Positions 35,962 through 44,196 of a stretch of DNA of 64,000 nt are shown here, one piece after another. Numbering within the stretch: position 1 is the stretch's first letter; each line of letters starts with the position of its first letter. Source of the stretch: Mycolicibacterium pulveris (GTDB lineage: Bacteria > Actinomycetota > Actinomycetes > Mycobacteriales > Mycobacteriaceae); the NCBI RefSeq assembly GCF_010725725.1, contig NZ_AP022599.1:1178001-1242000 (forward strand), in the 5' to 3' direction. A program made the translations under genes and the position numbers. The notes below the pieces were generated by a model. That model worked only from the letters and a program-made list of their open reading frames with translations, did not search any database and had not been told where the DNA came from.

Positions 35962-36003
35962 TGCAGACGGTAAAAACCTTTGGGGAGAGTACTGGGGGAG
36001 TAA

Positions 36004-36387
36004 ATGCCTGTTTCGGCCGTTTCCAACAAGGTTCGTATCGCCACTGCTGGCGCTGCTGTTGCCGCCGCTGCCGCTTTCGCGCCGGTGGCCGTCAGCCACG
36101 CCACCCCGGCAGTGCCGGCACCCACCGGCTTGGGCTCGTTCTCCGCGGCAGCGGTCGAAGCCTGCAACCCGGCCGCCGAGGACTGCGTCGCCGCCGCCAA
36201 CGGCTCGGGCTCGCGGTACCAGAACCAGTACCTCTGGATCGGTGCGGCCAACCCGAACTTCCAGCCACTGCTCGGGATCACCTTCCCGAACTTCTTCCGG
36301 CTCAACTTCGAAGCCTGCGTGCTCGGCGGCGCCCTGCACCTCTCGCCCTACGGCGGCGGGTTCGTCGGCATCGGCCACGGCTGCTAG
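36004..36387 (+). CDS. Small secreted four-cysteine protein, copy 1
   Basis: The 127-residue protein has a signal peptide (VSNKVRIATAGAAVAAAAAFAPVAVSHA) and a mature part of about 95 residues. Four Cys (EACNPAAEDC, FEACVLGG and the terminal GHGC) probably form two disulfides. It has aromatic/Asn-rich text such as QNQYLWIGAANPNFQPLLGITFPNFFRLNF. I do not recognise the family. It is the divergent member of three tandem paralogues (others at 36609 and 37429), with its own promoter and a strong terminator. The location directly before the polysaccharide locus suggests a surface role, which is inference. Confidence 0.8.
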   Translation: MPVSAVSNKVRIATAGAAVAAAAAFAPVAVSHATPAVPAPTGLGSFSAAAVEACNPAAEDCVAAANGSGSRYQNQYLWIGAANPNFQPLLGITFPNFFRLNFEACVLGGALHLSPYGGGFVGIGHGC

Positions 36388-36403
36388 TAGGTACGGCAAC
36401 TTG

Positions 36404-36430
36404 ATCGAGCCCCCAAATCGGGGGCTCGAT
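36404..36430 (+). terminator. Intrinsic terminator after copy 1
   Basis: ATCGAGCCCCC and GGGGGCTCGAT form a perfect 11-bp stem with a 5-nt loop, 17 bp after the stop codon. Confidence 0.8.
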
Positions 36431-36549
36431 TGCTGTGATCGACCTCTGACACACCGTGAAAACAGTTAGGTTGGCCAATTTGTATGCCCTGCGGGTCTTC
36501 TGGGACTGGCCTCTGGGAAAAGAAAGGATGACCAATACGCGGGTTTCTG

Positions 36550-36579
36550 TTGACAGAGCGCACTGGTATCTGACAAGCT
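36550..36579 (+). promoter_or_regulatory. Candidate promoter of secreted protein copy 2
   Basis: TTGACA (36550-36555) is followed by CAAGCT (36574-36579) after 18 bp. A GAGGGGGG ribosome site precedes the ATG. The same promoter is repeated at 37370-37399. Confidence 0.5.
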
Positions 36580-36608
36580 TCAGCTAATTCTCAAGAGGGG
36601 GGAACCCA

Positions 36609-36986
36609 ATGCATACCGTTTCCAACAAGGTTCGTATCGCTACTGCCGGCGCTGCCGTCGCCGCCGCTGCCGCGTTCGCGCCGGTGGCCGTCAGCCACGC
36701 CAGCCCCGCGGTGCCGGCACCCACCGGCTTGGGCTCGTTCTCCGCGGCAGCGGTCGAAGCCTGCAACCCGGCCGCCGAGGACTGCGTCGCCGCCGCCAAC
36801 GGCTCGGGCTCGCAGTTCCAGAACCAGTACCTCTGGATCGGCGCGGCCAACCCGAACTTCCAGCCACTGCTCGGGATCACCTTCCCGAACTTCTTCCGGC
36901 TCAACTTCGAAGCCTGCGTGCTCGGCGGCGCCCTGCACCTCTCGCCCTACGGCGGCGGCTTCGTCGGCATCGGCCACGGCTGCTAA
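36609..36986 (+). CDS. Small secreted four-cysteine protein, copy 2
   Basis: The 125-residue protein is identical to copy 3 and differs from copy 1 only in the first residues and a few positions (for example SQFQNQ against SRYQNQ). The signal peptide, four cysteines and terminal Cys are all kept. The identical DNA of copies 2 and 3 points to very recent duplication or gene conversion. The function is unknown. Three expressed-looking copies suggest selection for dosage. Confidence 0.8.
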   Translation: MHTVSNKVRIATAGAAVAAAAAFAPVAVSHASPAVPAPTGLGSFSAAAVEACNPAAEDCVAAANGSGSQFQNQYLWIGAANPNFQPLLGITFPNFFRLNFEACVLGGALHLSPYGGGFVGIGHGC

Positions 36987-37063
36987 GGAACCCTCAACGC
37001 CACCACTCGTCCGTCACCAACGCTAGCCGTCGGGGACGGGACGGGTTGGGTGACATAACGAAG

Positions 37064-37120
37064 ACCTCCGAGTGAAGGGGGCACACCGTAAAGGTACGTG
37101 CCCCTCACTTCGGAGGTTTT
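37064..37120 (+). terminator. Long hairpin with T-tract after copy 2
   Basis: ACCTCCG-AGTGA ... GGGGGCAC pairs with GTGCCCC-TCACTT-CGGAGGT, with small bulges, followed by TTTT. The remaining 36987-37362 has no gene; it is low in coding character and looks like degenerate spacer. Confidence 0.75.
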
Positions 37121-37369
37121 CGTGTTTCTGGCGACGGTAATGCTTCCGCTACGTTCCTCTGACCCGCAGGCGCGGAACGCTGCAAAGACTTCGACTGCCC
37201 GTTCCCCAGCTACATCCATGCCGAATGCACCTCCGCACTCGCCGGGCCGGCCCCATTGGTCAGCCGCCCCTAACCTTTCGGACCAGTACGGATGCCCAAT
37301 CTGCATGGCATGTGCGTCTTCTGGCGCCACCGCCGAGGAAGAATGCATTTACCAATGCGTGAGTTTCTG

Positions 37370-37399
37370 TTGACAGAGCGCACTGGTATCTGACAAGCT
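37370..37399 (+). promoter_or_regulatory. Candidate promoter of secreted protein copy 3
   Basis: TTGACA (37370-37375) and CAAGCT (37394-37399) are identical to the promoter of copy 2. It could also drive the DUF4012 gene, which starts 35 bp after copy 3 with no terminator seen between. Confidence 0.5.
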
Positions 37400-37428
37400 T
37401 CAGCTAATTCTCAAGAGGGGGGAACCCA

Positions 37429-37806
37429 ATGCATACCGTTTCCAACAAGGTTCGTATCGCTACTGCCGGCGCTGCCGTCGCCGCCGCTGCCGCGTTCGCG
37501 CCGGTGGCCGTCAGCCACGCCAGCCCCGCGGTGCCGGCACCCACCGGCTTGGGCTCGTTCTCCGCGGCAGCGGTCGAAGCCTGCAACCCGGCCGCCGAGG
37601 ACTGCGTCGCCGCCGCCAACGGCTCGGGCTCGCAGTTCCAGAACCAGTACCTCTGGATCGGCGCGGCCAACCCGAACTTCCAGCCACTGCTCGGGATCAC
37701 CTTCCCGAACTTCTTCCGGCTCAACTTCGAAGCCTGCGTGCTCGGCGGCGCCCTGCACCTCTCGCCCTACGGCGGCGGCTTCGTCGGCATCGGCCACGGC
37801 TGCTAA
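37429..37806 (+). CDS. Small secreted four-cysteine protein, copy 3
   Basis: This gene is identical in sequence to copy 2 (125 residues, Sec signal, four Cys). Unlike copies 1 and 2 it has no terminator hairpin after it, and the DUF4012 gene begins 35 bp downstream in the same direction, so it probably leads into the polysaccharide locus transcript. Confidence 0.8.
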   Translation: MHTVSNKVRIATAGAAVAAAAAFAPVAVSHASPAVPAPTGLGSFSAAAVEACNPAAEDCVAAANGSGSQFQNQYLWIGAANPNFQPLLGITFPNFFRLNFEACVLGGALHLSPYGGGFVGIGHGC

Positions 37807-37840
37807 GGACATCCACACCACAGTTTCGGAAACAATCTGA

Positions 37841-39694
37841 GTGCCCAACTACCCGCGGAACCCATTCAGGCGTGGGTCGAACGACTTCGACGACGATAAC
37901 CCAGAATCGGATAACGGTGACGTACATCGCCGTCGGTTGAACATTTTCAACCGACGTGGCGCGATAGTCGCTGGTCTGGTGCTGCTCGTTGTCCTGGCCT
38001 TCGGTTCCTGGCTTGCGTACGAAGCGGTTCAAGCAAAATCGAATCTGGAGCAGGCGCGGCAAGCCGTGCGCGAAGCGCGTGAGTCCTTACTCAAAGGGGA
38101 CTCCGACGCCACGTCACAGTGGGTCGACAAAGCCGAAGGGCACGCCAACAAGGCAAGGAACGCAACGCATTCACTACCGTGGAACATCTCAGCGGCCATC
38201 CCGTGGTTGGGAAGCCCGTTGAAGACAGGTCAACAGATCGCCGATGTCGTGCAGGCCTTGGCGGTGGACGTCATGCAACCATCGGCGGACGTCGCGGAGG
38301 CGCTGTCGCCGGACCGGCTTCTCGAAGGCGGGCGGGTTGACGTCCAGTTGCTTCGCGATTCGGCTCCGAAGCTGAACGAGATCTCCGCGGCAGCAGCAGA
38401 GCTGGAGGACCAGGCCAACGCGATCGGCGAGCCCACGTACTTTTCGGCGCTCGCCGATGCACGCACTCAACTCCAGGAGCAGTCAGCCAACGTCACCGGG
38501 CTACTCAGGTACACGGATCTGGCCGCGAAGCTCGCTCCCCCGATGATGGGTGCGGACGGACCGCGCAGTTACTTCATGGCGTTTCAGACCAACGCCGAGG
38601 CTCGCGGGACTGGCGGATTGCTCGGCGGCTTTGGCGTTTTGCGCTTCGACAATGGCAAGCCAACCGTCGACAACCTCGGGCCGAACACGGAACTGCATGG
38701 CGCATCCTCGTCGCTGAACCTTGGCCCGGAGTTCGCGCAACAGTACGGGTTCGCCAACCCGTTCACCGACTTCCGGAACAGCAACTTCAGCGCACACTTC
38801 CCGTACGCGGCCCAGATCTGGCGGTCGATGTGGGCTGAACAGTCAGGGATGACGGTCGATGGCGTGATCGCCATCGATCCGGTGGCCTTAAGCTACATTT
38901 TGGGCGCGGTCGGGCCGGTGACGATGCCGGACGGTGAGCGGATCACACAGGACAACGTTGTCGAATTAACCGAATCCACTGCCTACAGTCGGTTTCCCAC
39001 GGATCAGGTGGCCCGCAAGCAGTATCTCCAAGACATTGCCAGCGAGGTGGTGACCAAAGCGACTGGCGAGGTCAAGTCGCCGCGCAAACTGCTCGAAGCT
39101 CTCGGCAAGGCGGCCAGCGAAGGCCGTATCGCGGTGTGGAGCGCGTCTCCGGAGGAACAGGCACTCCTCGAAGAGACCCCGCTGGCGCATGTGATTCCCG
39201 ACGATCCTGCGCCGTATGCCCAGGTTGTGGTCAACAACCTGGGCGGTAACAAGATGGATTACTACTTGACGCGGCAGATTGAGTACGCTGCAGACGGGTG
39301 CGAAGGGGAAACCCGGAAAACCACGGTCACGGTGAATCTGTCGAACGAGGCACCCGACGGCCCGCTTCCTGATTACGTCGCTGGCTTCGCTGGCCTTGAA
39401 AACATCGCAAACAAGCCGCCTGCCGGCACGAATGTCGCGTCGGTTTCACTTGTCGCGACTCAGGGAGCCGACTTGGTGGGTGCGGTCGCCAATGGGCAAA
39501 AGGTGCCGATATTCACGGGCGTGGATCGCGGGCACCCCGTGTTCGAAGCGCAGATCGCGGTACCCAAAGGAGACTCTGTCGAACTGAAGTTCCTTCTCGA
39601 GGAACCAACGACCGCTGGTGAACCTCGCGTGCCGATCCAGCCGCTTGTGGATGAAGTCACGCCGGTGATCTCCGTTCCGGACTGTGAGGCATGA
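37841..39694 (+). CDS. DUF4012 domain membrane protein of the polysaccharide locus
   Basis: The protein has 617 residues from a GTG at 37841. A charged N-terminus is followed by one transmembrane helix (GAIVAGLVLLVVLAFGSWLAY, about residues 40-60), a coiled-coil stretch (NLEQARQAVREARESLLKGD), and a large extracytoplasmic DUF4012 domain (YFMAFQTNAEARGTGGLLGGFGVLRFDNG, DGVIAIDPVALSYILGAVGPV). DUF4012 proteins occur next to exopolysaccharide genes in actinobacteria. The domain is related in appearance to LytR-CpsA-Psr partners, but its activity is not established. A degenerate relic of a second DUF4012 gene follows (39897-40010). Confidence 0.85.
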   Translation: MPNYPRNPFRRGSNDFDDDNPESDNGDVHRRRLNIFNRRGAIVAGLVLLVVLAFGSWLAYEAVQAKSNLEQARQAVREARESLLKGDSDATSQWVDKAEGHANKARNATHSLPWNISAAIPWLGSPLKTGQQIADVVQALAVDVMQPSADVAEALSPDRLLEGGRVDVQLLRDSAPKLNEISAAAAELEDQANAIGEPTYFSALADARTQLQEQSANVTGLLRYTDLAAKLAPPMMGADGPRSYFMAFQTNAEARGTGGLLGGFGVLRFDNGKPTVDNLGPNTELHGASSSLNLGPEFAQQYGFANPFTDFRNSNFSAHFPYAAQIWRSMWAEQSGMTVDGVIAIDPVALSYILGAVGPVTMPDGERITQDNVVELTESTAYSRFPTDQVARKQYLQDIASEVVTKATGEVKSPRKLLEALGKAASEGRIAVWSASPEEQALLEETPLAHVIPDDPAPYAQVVVNNLGGNKMDYYLTRQIEYAADGCEGETRKTTVTVNLSNEAPDGPLPDYVAGFAGLENIANKPPAGTNVASVSLVATQGADLVGAVANGQKVPIFTGVDRGHPVFEAQIAVPKGDSVELKFLLEEPTTAGEPRVPIQPLVDEVTPVISVPDCEA

Positions 39695-39896
39695 GCTTTA
39701 AAATGGCTGCCAAGCACCCTCTCCTCGATGCTCTATTCCGACCGGACCTCGTGCCGCTGACCAGAGCGTTCGAAAAACGGCGATCGCTAATCGAATTCTT
39801 CCCTGGCTGGACAATCCGTCGGCAGTATCTTCAGTTTGATCTGCTCGCGGGGCACCACGGCCACCTGTCGCATCGCGATGTCGCCTCACCTTCAGT

Positions 39897-40010
39897 GCGA
39901 CACCCTATGCCAATCCGGTGGTCGGCGTACTCGGTGGAAACCACAACCCGCCCGCGAGGCGGGAGATCGAGTACTTTGCCGATGGGTGCGGCAACGAGGC
40001 GCGGAAATCA
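39897..40010 (+). pseudogene. Relic of a second DUF4012 gene
   Basis: One frame reads ATPYANPVVGVLGGNH then ARREIEYFADGCGNEARKST. This mirrors PAPYAQVVVNNLGGNK and TRQIEYAADGCEGETRKTT of the intact DUF4012 protein at 37841-39694. The flanking sequence is out of frame or unrelated, so only a fragment of an old duplicate remains. The gene-free stretch 39695-40122 contains nothing else I can identify; a short open frame starting at 39691 on the DUF4012 stop does not look like a real gene. Confidence 0.6.
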
Positions 40011-40122
40011 ACCAGCTTTCGACCAGCTAAACAACGACGTCACTGCCGGATCGTCGTAGTCCGAGTGTCCGGATTGGGCTATCGATGCATAGTATTAAGA
40101 CCAAGCTAATGAGGGGCCAGCG

Positions 40123-41568
40123 TTGACGATCCAAGACTTCGTGAAACTGCTGCGCACTCGTTGGCTCATCATCTTTGCCACCGTCGTCGTCGCAGTAGTG
40201 GGGGCTGTGGCAGTTAATCTGCTAACGACTCCGCTCTATGAGGCGTCGACGAGGCTCTTCGTGTCGACCTCATCAGGGGCAACGCTAGCCGACACGTATC
40301 AGGGAAATCGATTCTCACAGGAACGCGTGATTTCCTATACCGAGCTTCTCAAGGGAGAAACCCTGGCGCAGCGAACAATTGACAAGCTCGACCTCGACAT
40401 GGCGGCCGAGGAACTCCAAGACAACGTCAAGGCCAGTTCAAAACTCGACACAGTACTAATAAATGTGTCTGTTCTGGACGAATCGCCCGTCCGTGCGCGT
40501 GATATCGCCGACGCACTCTCCGACGAGTTCGTCGTTATGGTACGCGAATTGGAGACCCCGCCGGACGGAACCATGCCGAACGCCCGTGTCGTCGTAGAAC
40601 AACGGGCCTCAATCCCAGATGATCCGGTAACTCCCAAGACGACTCGGAATCTAGCAATCGGCCTTTTGCTCGGCTTGCTGTTAGGGGTTGGCCTTGCAGT
40701 ACTACGTGATGTACTGGACAACACCATTAAAGATCGAGAAAATCTTGAAGAAGTGACCGGTGTGGGCTTAGTCGGGAGTATTCCGCTTGATAAGGAACGC
40801 CGAAAGACGCCTGCGATCTCCTTCGAGAGCGACAACTCACTGATGGCCGAAGCCTTGCGGAAGCTTCGCACCAATTTGCAGTTCCTAGCGGTGGATAATC
40901 CGCCGCGTGTAATCGTTGTTACCAGCTCGATGCCCAGTGAAGGCAAATCGACTACCGCGATCAACATCGCACTAGCATTAGCAGAAGCCGAAAACGAAGT
41001 CGTCCTCGTCGAAGGCGATCTGCGGCGACCGAGGATACACAAATATCTGGACTTGGTCGGAACGGTTGGCTTTAGTTCAGTACTAGCAGGCCAAACTGAC
41101 CTTGAGGAATCGCTCCAAAAAACACGCTTTCCCCGACTGACTGCGCTGGCCTCAGGCGTGCTGCCGCCTAATCCGAGCGAATTACTCGGGTCAGAGACAG
41201 CTAAGAAAGTCTTAGACGAGCTTCGCGGTCGATTCGACTATGTCATCATCGATTCTTCCCCGCTACTTGCGGTCACAGATGCTGCGATTCTTGCGGCCAG
41301 CGCTGACGGCGTACTTATCATGGCACGTCACGCGCATACGAAACGTGACCAACTAGCGCACGCAGTCGGAAGTCTTCGAGATGTAGGTGCTCCATTACTT
41401 GGCGCTGTATTCACAATGACGCCTACTCGCGGCGCCTCAAGCTACAGTTACCGCTACTACGGGGAAACAACAACCCAATCCGCTTCCGAAAAGAGTGGCA
41501 TTTTCGGTCGTTTCCGTCGCAACCTCTCAGAGCATCGCCGCCTTGGTTCAGTGGGGCCTCGAGCATAA
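40123..41568 (+). CDS. Polysaccharide co-polymerase/tyrosine autokinase (Wzz plus BY-kinase)
   Basis: The protein has 481 residues from a TTG at 40123 behind GAGGGG. The Wzz chain-length domain has two membrane helices (about residues 14-35 and 176-195). The cytoplasmic BY-kinase has Walker A TSSMPSEGKSTT (267-278), Walker A' VVLVEGDLRRP (293-303; Glu where an Asp is usual) and Walker B YVIIDSSP (373-380). A C-terminal Tyr cluster SYSYRYYG serves autophosphorylation. It controls polymer length and export in Wzy-dependent capsules. The Wzb-like phosphatase at 56735 is its probable partner. Confidence 0.88.
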   Translation: MTIQDFVKLLRTRWLIIFATVVVAVVGAVAVNLLTTPLYEASTRLFVSTSSGATLADTYQGNRFSQERVISYTELLKGETLAQRTIDKLDLDMAAEELQDNVKASSKLDTVLINVSVLDESPVRARDIADALSDEFVVMVRELETPPDGTMPNARVVVEQRASIPDDPVTPKTTRNLAIGLLLGLLLGVGLAVLRDVLDNTIKDRENLEEVTGVGLVGSIPLDKERRKTPAISFESDNSLMAEALRKLRTNLQFLAVDNPPRVIVVTSSMPSEGKSTTAINIALALAEAENEVVLVEGDLRRPRIHKYLDLVGTVGFSSVLAGQTDLEESLQKTRFPRLTALASGVLPPNPSELLGSETAKKVLDELRGRFDYVIIDSSPLLAVTDAAILAASADGVLIMARHAHTKRDQLAHAVGSLRDVGAPLLGAVFTMTPTRGASSYSYRYYGETTTQSASEKSGIFGRFRRNLSEHRRLGSVGPRA

Positions 41569-42048
41569 ATGAGTTCTGGTCCGCCGCGAATGAGTTCTCG
41601 ATACCGTTCACGATCTGCGCGACCCCGGCATCGACTCGTAATGAGTTGTCTTAGGACTCAACGGGACCATCCGGTCTGCAGCCAGCGGTTCGGTGGAAGC
41701 ACCGCACAGAACGCTGACAAAGCAGTCCATGGCGCGGCAACATATGCGTTGGAGCTAGCAACTAAAGTTGGTTGGGATCATCCATCGATCGCACTCAAGC
41801 GGATACATCAGTGTTTCAGGTTCGCATTCGTGTCGGATCCTCGCGGGCGAGCAGTCCCCGCGTCAAGCCTCCGCCTGATTTTCCGGCTACGCCGGCCGTG
41901 TTACGACAACCGCAGCGACAGCCATCCGTGCACGCCCGTGCTCGGTTTACCTCGCACGCTGCCCGGTGAGGTAACGCGACCACCTTCCGAACTCGCCTCC
42001 CGGCACCCAGGCATATAACTCCGTAGATGAACCAAGTTGGAGCTTTTC
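41569..42048 (+). other. Gene-free stretch before the amidotransferase gene
   Basis: No convincing gene is present. ATGAGTT recurs three times near the left end (about 41569, 41590, 41641). The last 30 bases hold a TATAAC-like hexamer and the region before the ATG at 42049, so a promoter for the AsnB-like gene is plausible. Confidence 0.4.
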
Positions 42049-43587
42049 ATGTGCGGCCTATTCGCCACTAACGACCTCAGTACTCGCAATCGGCTTCCAG
42101 AAATTCTGCGCGCTAGGCTCGCCTTTCGCGGGCCCGATTGGCAGTCACCTGTCATCGAGCACAAAGGGTGGCTTTTATACCATGCTCGTCTGTCAATCAT
42201 TGCGCCGACGCCTGAATTTTCGCAGCCATACATCACGAAATCTGGCGGCGCGCTGCTGTTTAACGGCGAAATACTCAATTTTGCCACGCTCGCTAAACAA
42301 TATGGACTTACTAATTCCGGCTCAGACACCGATATACTGGCAAACCTCTTAGAGCTGCCCGGATTTGATCTCAATGCGCTTGAGGGGTTCTTCGCTTTCA
42401 TCTACCTCGACTCGAATGGCAAGATGACTCATTGTGCCCGAGATCGGTTTGGGGTCAAACCGTTGGTGTACGTCAAGTCGCAAAACAACCTGGCAATTTC
42501 TAGTGAAGCTTCGGTGCTGTCAGATCTATATAATCTTCCCCACAGTCAACGTGCGCTCGCAGAATATAAGGCTTTCCGCGCACCGATCTTTACAAGCTCA
42601 TATTTCGACGGCGTAGCCGAAGTCGTTCCAGGGACATGTTTGGTAAACGGCCCATATTTTGACACCCTCGACCACGTCACCGACGATTATCTGCCCGCTA
42701 ACGACGTACAAGATGCCCTAAGTGAGACCTTGCAATCCGCTGTGAGGTCTAGGTTAGTTTCAGACGTCCCTGTCGGACTTCTATTAAGCGGCGGTATTGA
42801 TAGTAATCTAATTCGCGCATATTCCCACAGGAAGTTTCAATGCTTCACCGGAGGTACTGAGAATGATTACGACGTAGAATATGCCGAATCCCTGGGGAGC
42901 GGCGCAGTACACATTGTGGACGTAAGTCGCCAGAAATTCCGCACGCGCTTCAGCGAAATGATTCAGCTAAGGAAAGAGCCGTTATCCGTTCCAAACGAGG
43001 TAATTCTGTCATTTCTAGCCGAACGCTGGCAGAAGAATGGTGGCCGTGTGTTACTTTCCGGTGAAGCAGCTGACGAGTTCTTCGGAGGCTACGATAGAAT
43101 CTTCTATTGGGCTGCAAATGCTGAACGTTTCTGCATAGACACCTTCCTAAATCTATACAGTTATGCTGACGAAAGATCAATCGCGGAAGACATCCGGGCT
43201 GATTTCGAACACTTCTTTAGAAGCTTGCCCGGCATCAGCCCTTTCGAATCCGTCCGTCAGTTCTTCTTAAAGAAGCATCTGCCCGTGCTATTTCGGAGAC
43301 TAGACTTTGCTCTAATGTATGCGGGAGTTGAAGGGCGTGAGCCGTTCGCACATTACGAGATGTTCAAACTCGCGATGCGCATCAAACCGAGTCAGTTATT
43401 CATCAATAAAATTGGTAAACGCCCACTACGGGAGTTGGCGGCCAAATGCTACGGTGACAAATTCGCCTTCGAACCGAAGGTCGGCTTCCCGATCGACGTT
43501 GGATCCATCTTTGGTTATGGGAAAACCGAGGACCGCATCTCAAACTACAAAGTGTGGCGCCAGGAGAATATGAGGCTGATCGCATGA
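42049..43587 (+). CDS. AsnB-like class II glutamine amidotransferase (asparagine synthase family)
   Basis: The protein has 512 residues. The ATG at 42049 is chosen because it places the N-terminal nucleophile Cys directly after Met (MCGLFA); a TTG 12 bases earlier would block it. The glutaminase domain contains RGPDWQS, LFNGEILNF and GSDTDILANL. The synthetase PP-loop is LLLSGGIDSNLI (247-252 region), with LSGEAADEFFGGYDR. In polysaccharide loci such enzymes amidate sugar or other carboxylates using Gln and ATP; glucuronate made by the UGDH in this locus is a possible substrate (inference). The stop overlaps the next gene's start (ATGA). Confidence 0.85.
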   Translation: MCGLFATNDLSTRNRLPEILRARLAFRGPDWQSPVIEHKGWLLYHARLSIIAPTPEFSQPYITKSGGALLFNGEILNFATLAKQYGLTNSGSDTDILANLLELPGFDLNALEGFFAFIYLDSNGKMTHCARDRFGVKPLVYVKSQNNLAISSEASVLSDLYNLPHSQRALAEYKAFRAPIFTSSYFDGVAEVVPGTCLVNGPYFDTLDHVTDDYLPANDVQDALSETLQSAVRSRLVSDVPVGLLLSGGIDSNLIRAYSHRKFQCFTGGTENDYDVEYAESLGSGAVHIVDVSRQKFRTRFSEMIQLRKEPLSVPNEVILSFLAERWQKNGGRVLLSGEAADEFFGGYDRIFYWAANAERFCIDTFLNLYSYADERSIAEDIRADFEHFFRSLPGISPFESVRQFFLKKHLPVLFRRLDFALMYAGVEGREPFAHYEMFKLAMRIKPSQLFINKIGKRPLRELAAKCYGDKFAFEPKVGFPIDVGSIFGYGKTEDRISNYKVWRQENMRLIA

Positions 43588-44006
43588 TAATCGGATACAC
43601 CACTGGAGTTTTCGACTTATTTCATATCGGACATGTCAACCTTCTCCGCAACGCGCGGTCCCTATGCGACAAGTTGATTGTGGGGGTCACAGTCGACGAA
43701 TTGGTCTCATACAAGGGCAAAAATCCAGTAATACCCTTCATGGAGCGAATCGAGGTCGTGCGCGCGTGCCGATATGTCGACGTCGCCATCCCACAACTGT
43801 CGATTGACAAAGTCGAGGCTGTCAACAAGTTGAATGCCAACCGTTTATTCGTAGGTGACGACTGGTACAAAACCGAACGATGGCAGGAAATGGAGGCAGA
43901 CCTGCAAACCTTGGGTTGCGATATCGTCTATCTCCCGTACACGCGTGGCGTTAGCAGCACTCTCATTAATGAGACACTCACGTCTCTACGTGCCGCTCAA
44001 GAATAG
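43584..44006 (+). CDS. Glycerol-3-phosphate cytidylyltransferase-like (TagD family)
   Basis: The 140-residue protein is close to the about 130 of TagD. The HxGH motif FDLFHIGHVNLLRNA and the C-terminal TRGVSSTLI (RTxGISTT-like) motif define the cytidylyltransferase family. KGKNPVIPFMERIEVVRACRYVD is the usual connecting region. The predicted reaction is CTP plus glycerol 3-phosphate to CDP-glycerol, feeding the TagF/TagB-like transferase at 49527. Other polyol- or sugar-phosphates are possible. It is coupled to the AsnB-like gene by a 4-base overlap. Confidence 0.85.
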   Translation: MIIGYTTGVFDLFHIGHVNLLRNARSLCDKLIVGVTVDELVSYKGKNPVIPFMERIEVVRACRYVDVAIPQLSIDKVEAVNKLNANRLFVGDDWYKTERWQEMEADLQTLGCDIVYLPYTRGVSSTLINETLTSLRAAQE

Positions 44007-44196
44007 TTCCGCTGATTCCCGCGGATGTTTACGACGACAAAAGGCAGACCTATATGTGCCGCCGGACAAATAGCCGTTACTCCCCCACGCCACAAGCCAG
44101 AGTGTGGGCGCAGGTACCGGGGCAACGCGAGTCGGCCAAATATTGCTTCGGTGTAGTAGCCCTTAAACTAGCCGGCCACGAAAGGGAGTTGACGAT

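Larger units (their letters stand above)
36543..36989 (+). repeat. 447-bp exact direct repeat, first copy
   Basis: This unit holds the promoter, leader, complete gene and stop of secreted protein copy 2. It reads identically at 37363-37809 (offset 820 bp), including synonymous positions. Sequence outside the unit differs on both sides. Confidence 0.9.
37363..37809 (+). repeat. 447-bp exact direct repeat, second copy
   Basis: This is the second, identical copy of 36543-36989. It ends three bases after the stop codon of secreted protein copy 3. Confidence 0.9.

Noticed and set aside
36987..37362. Possible insertion sequence between secreted-protein copies 2 and 3
   Set aside because: No transposase frame, terminal inverted repeats or target duplications are visible; only a terminator hairpin and degenerate spacer.
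41569..42018. Open frame starting ATGAGTTCTGG after the BY-kinase gene
   Set aside because: The translation is Arg/Ser/Pro-rich without motif or ribosome site and ends near the promoter of the amidotransferase gene; it is treated as non-coding.
43584..44006. Phosphoramidate-type capsule modification (Campylobacter-like) suggested by amidotransferase plus cytidylyltransferase
   Set aside because: The cytidylyltransferase has HIGH and TRGVSST motifs of the TagD family, and the phosphoramidate kinase and hydrolase genes are absent.
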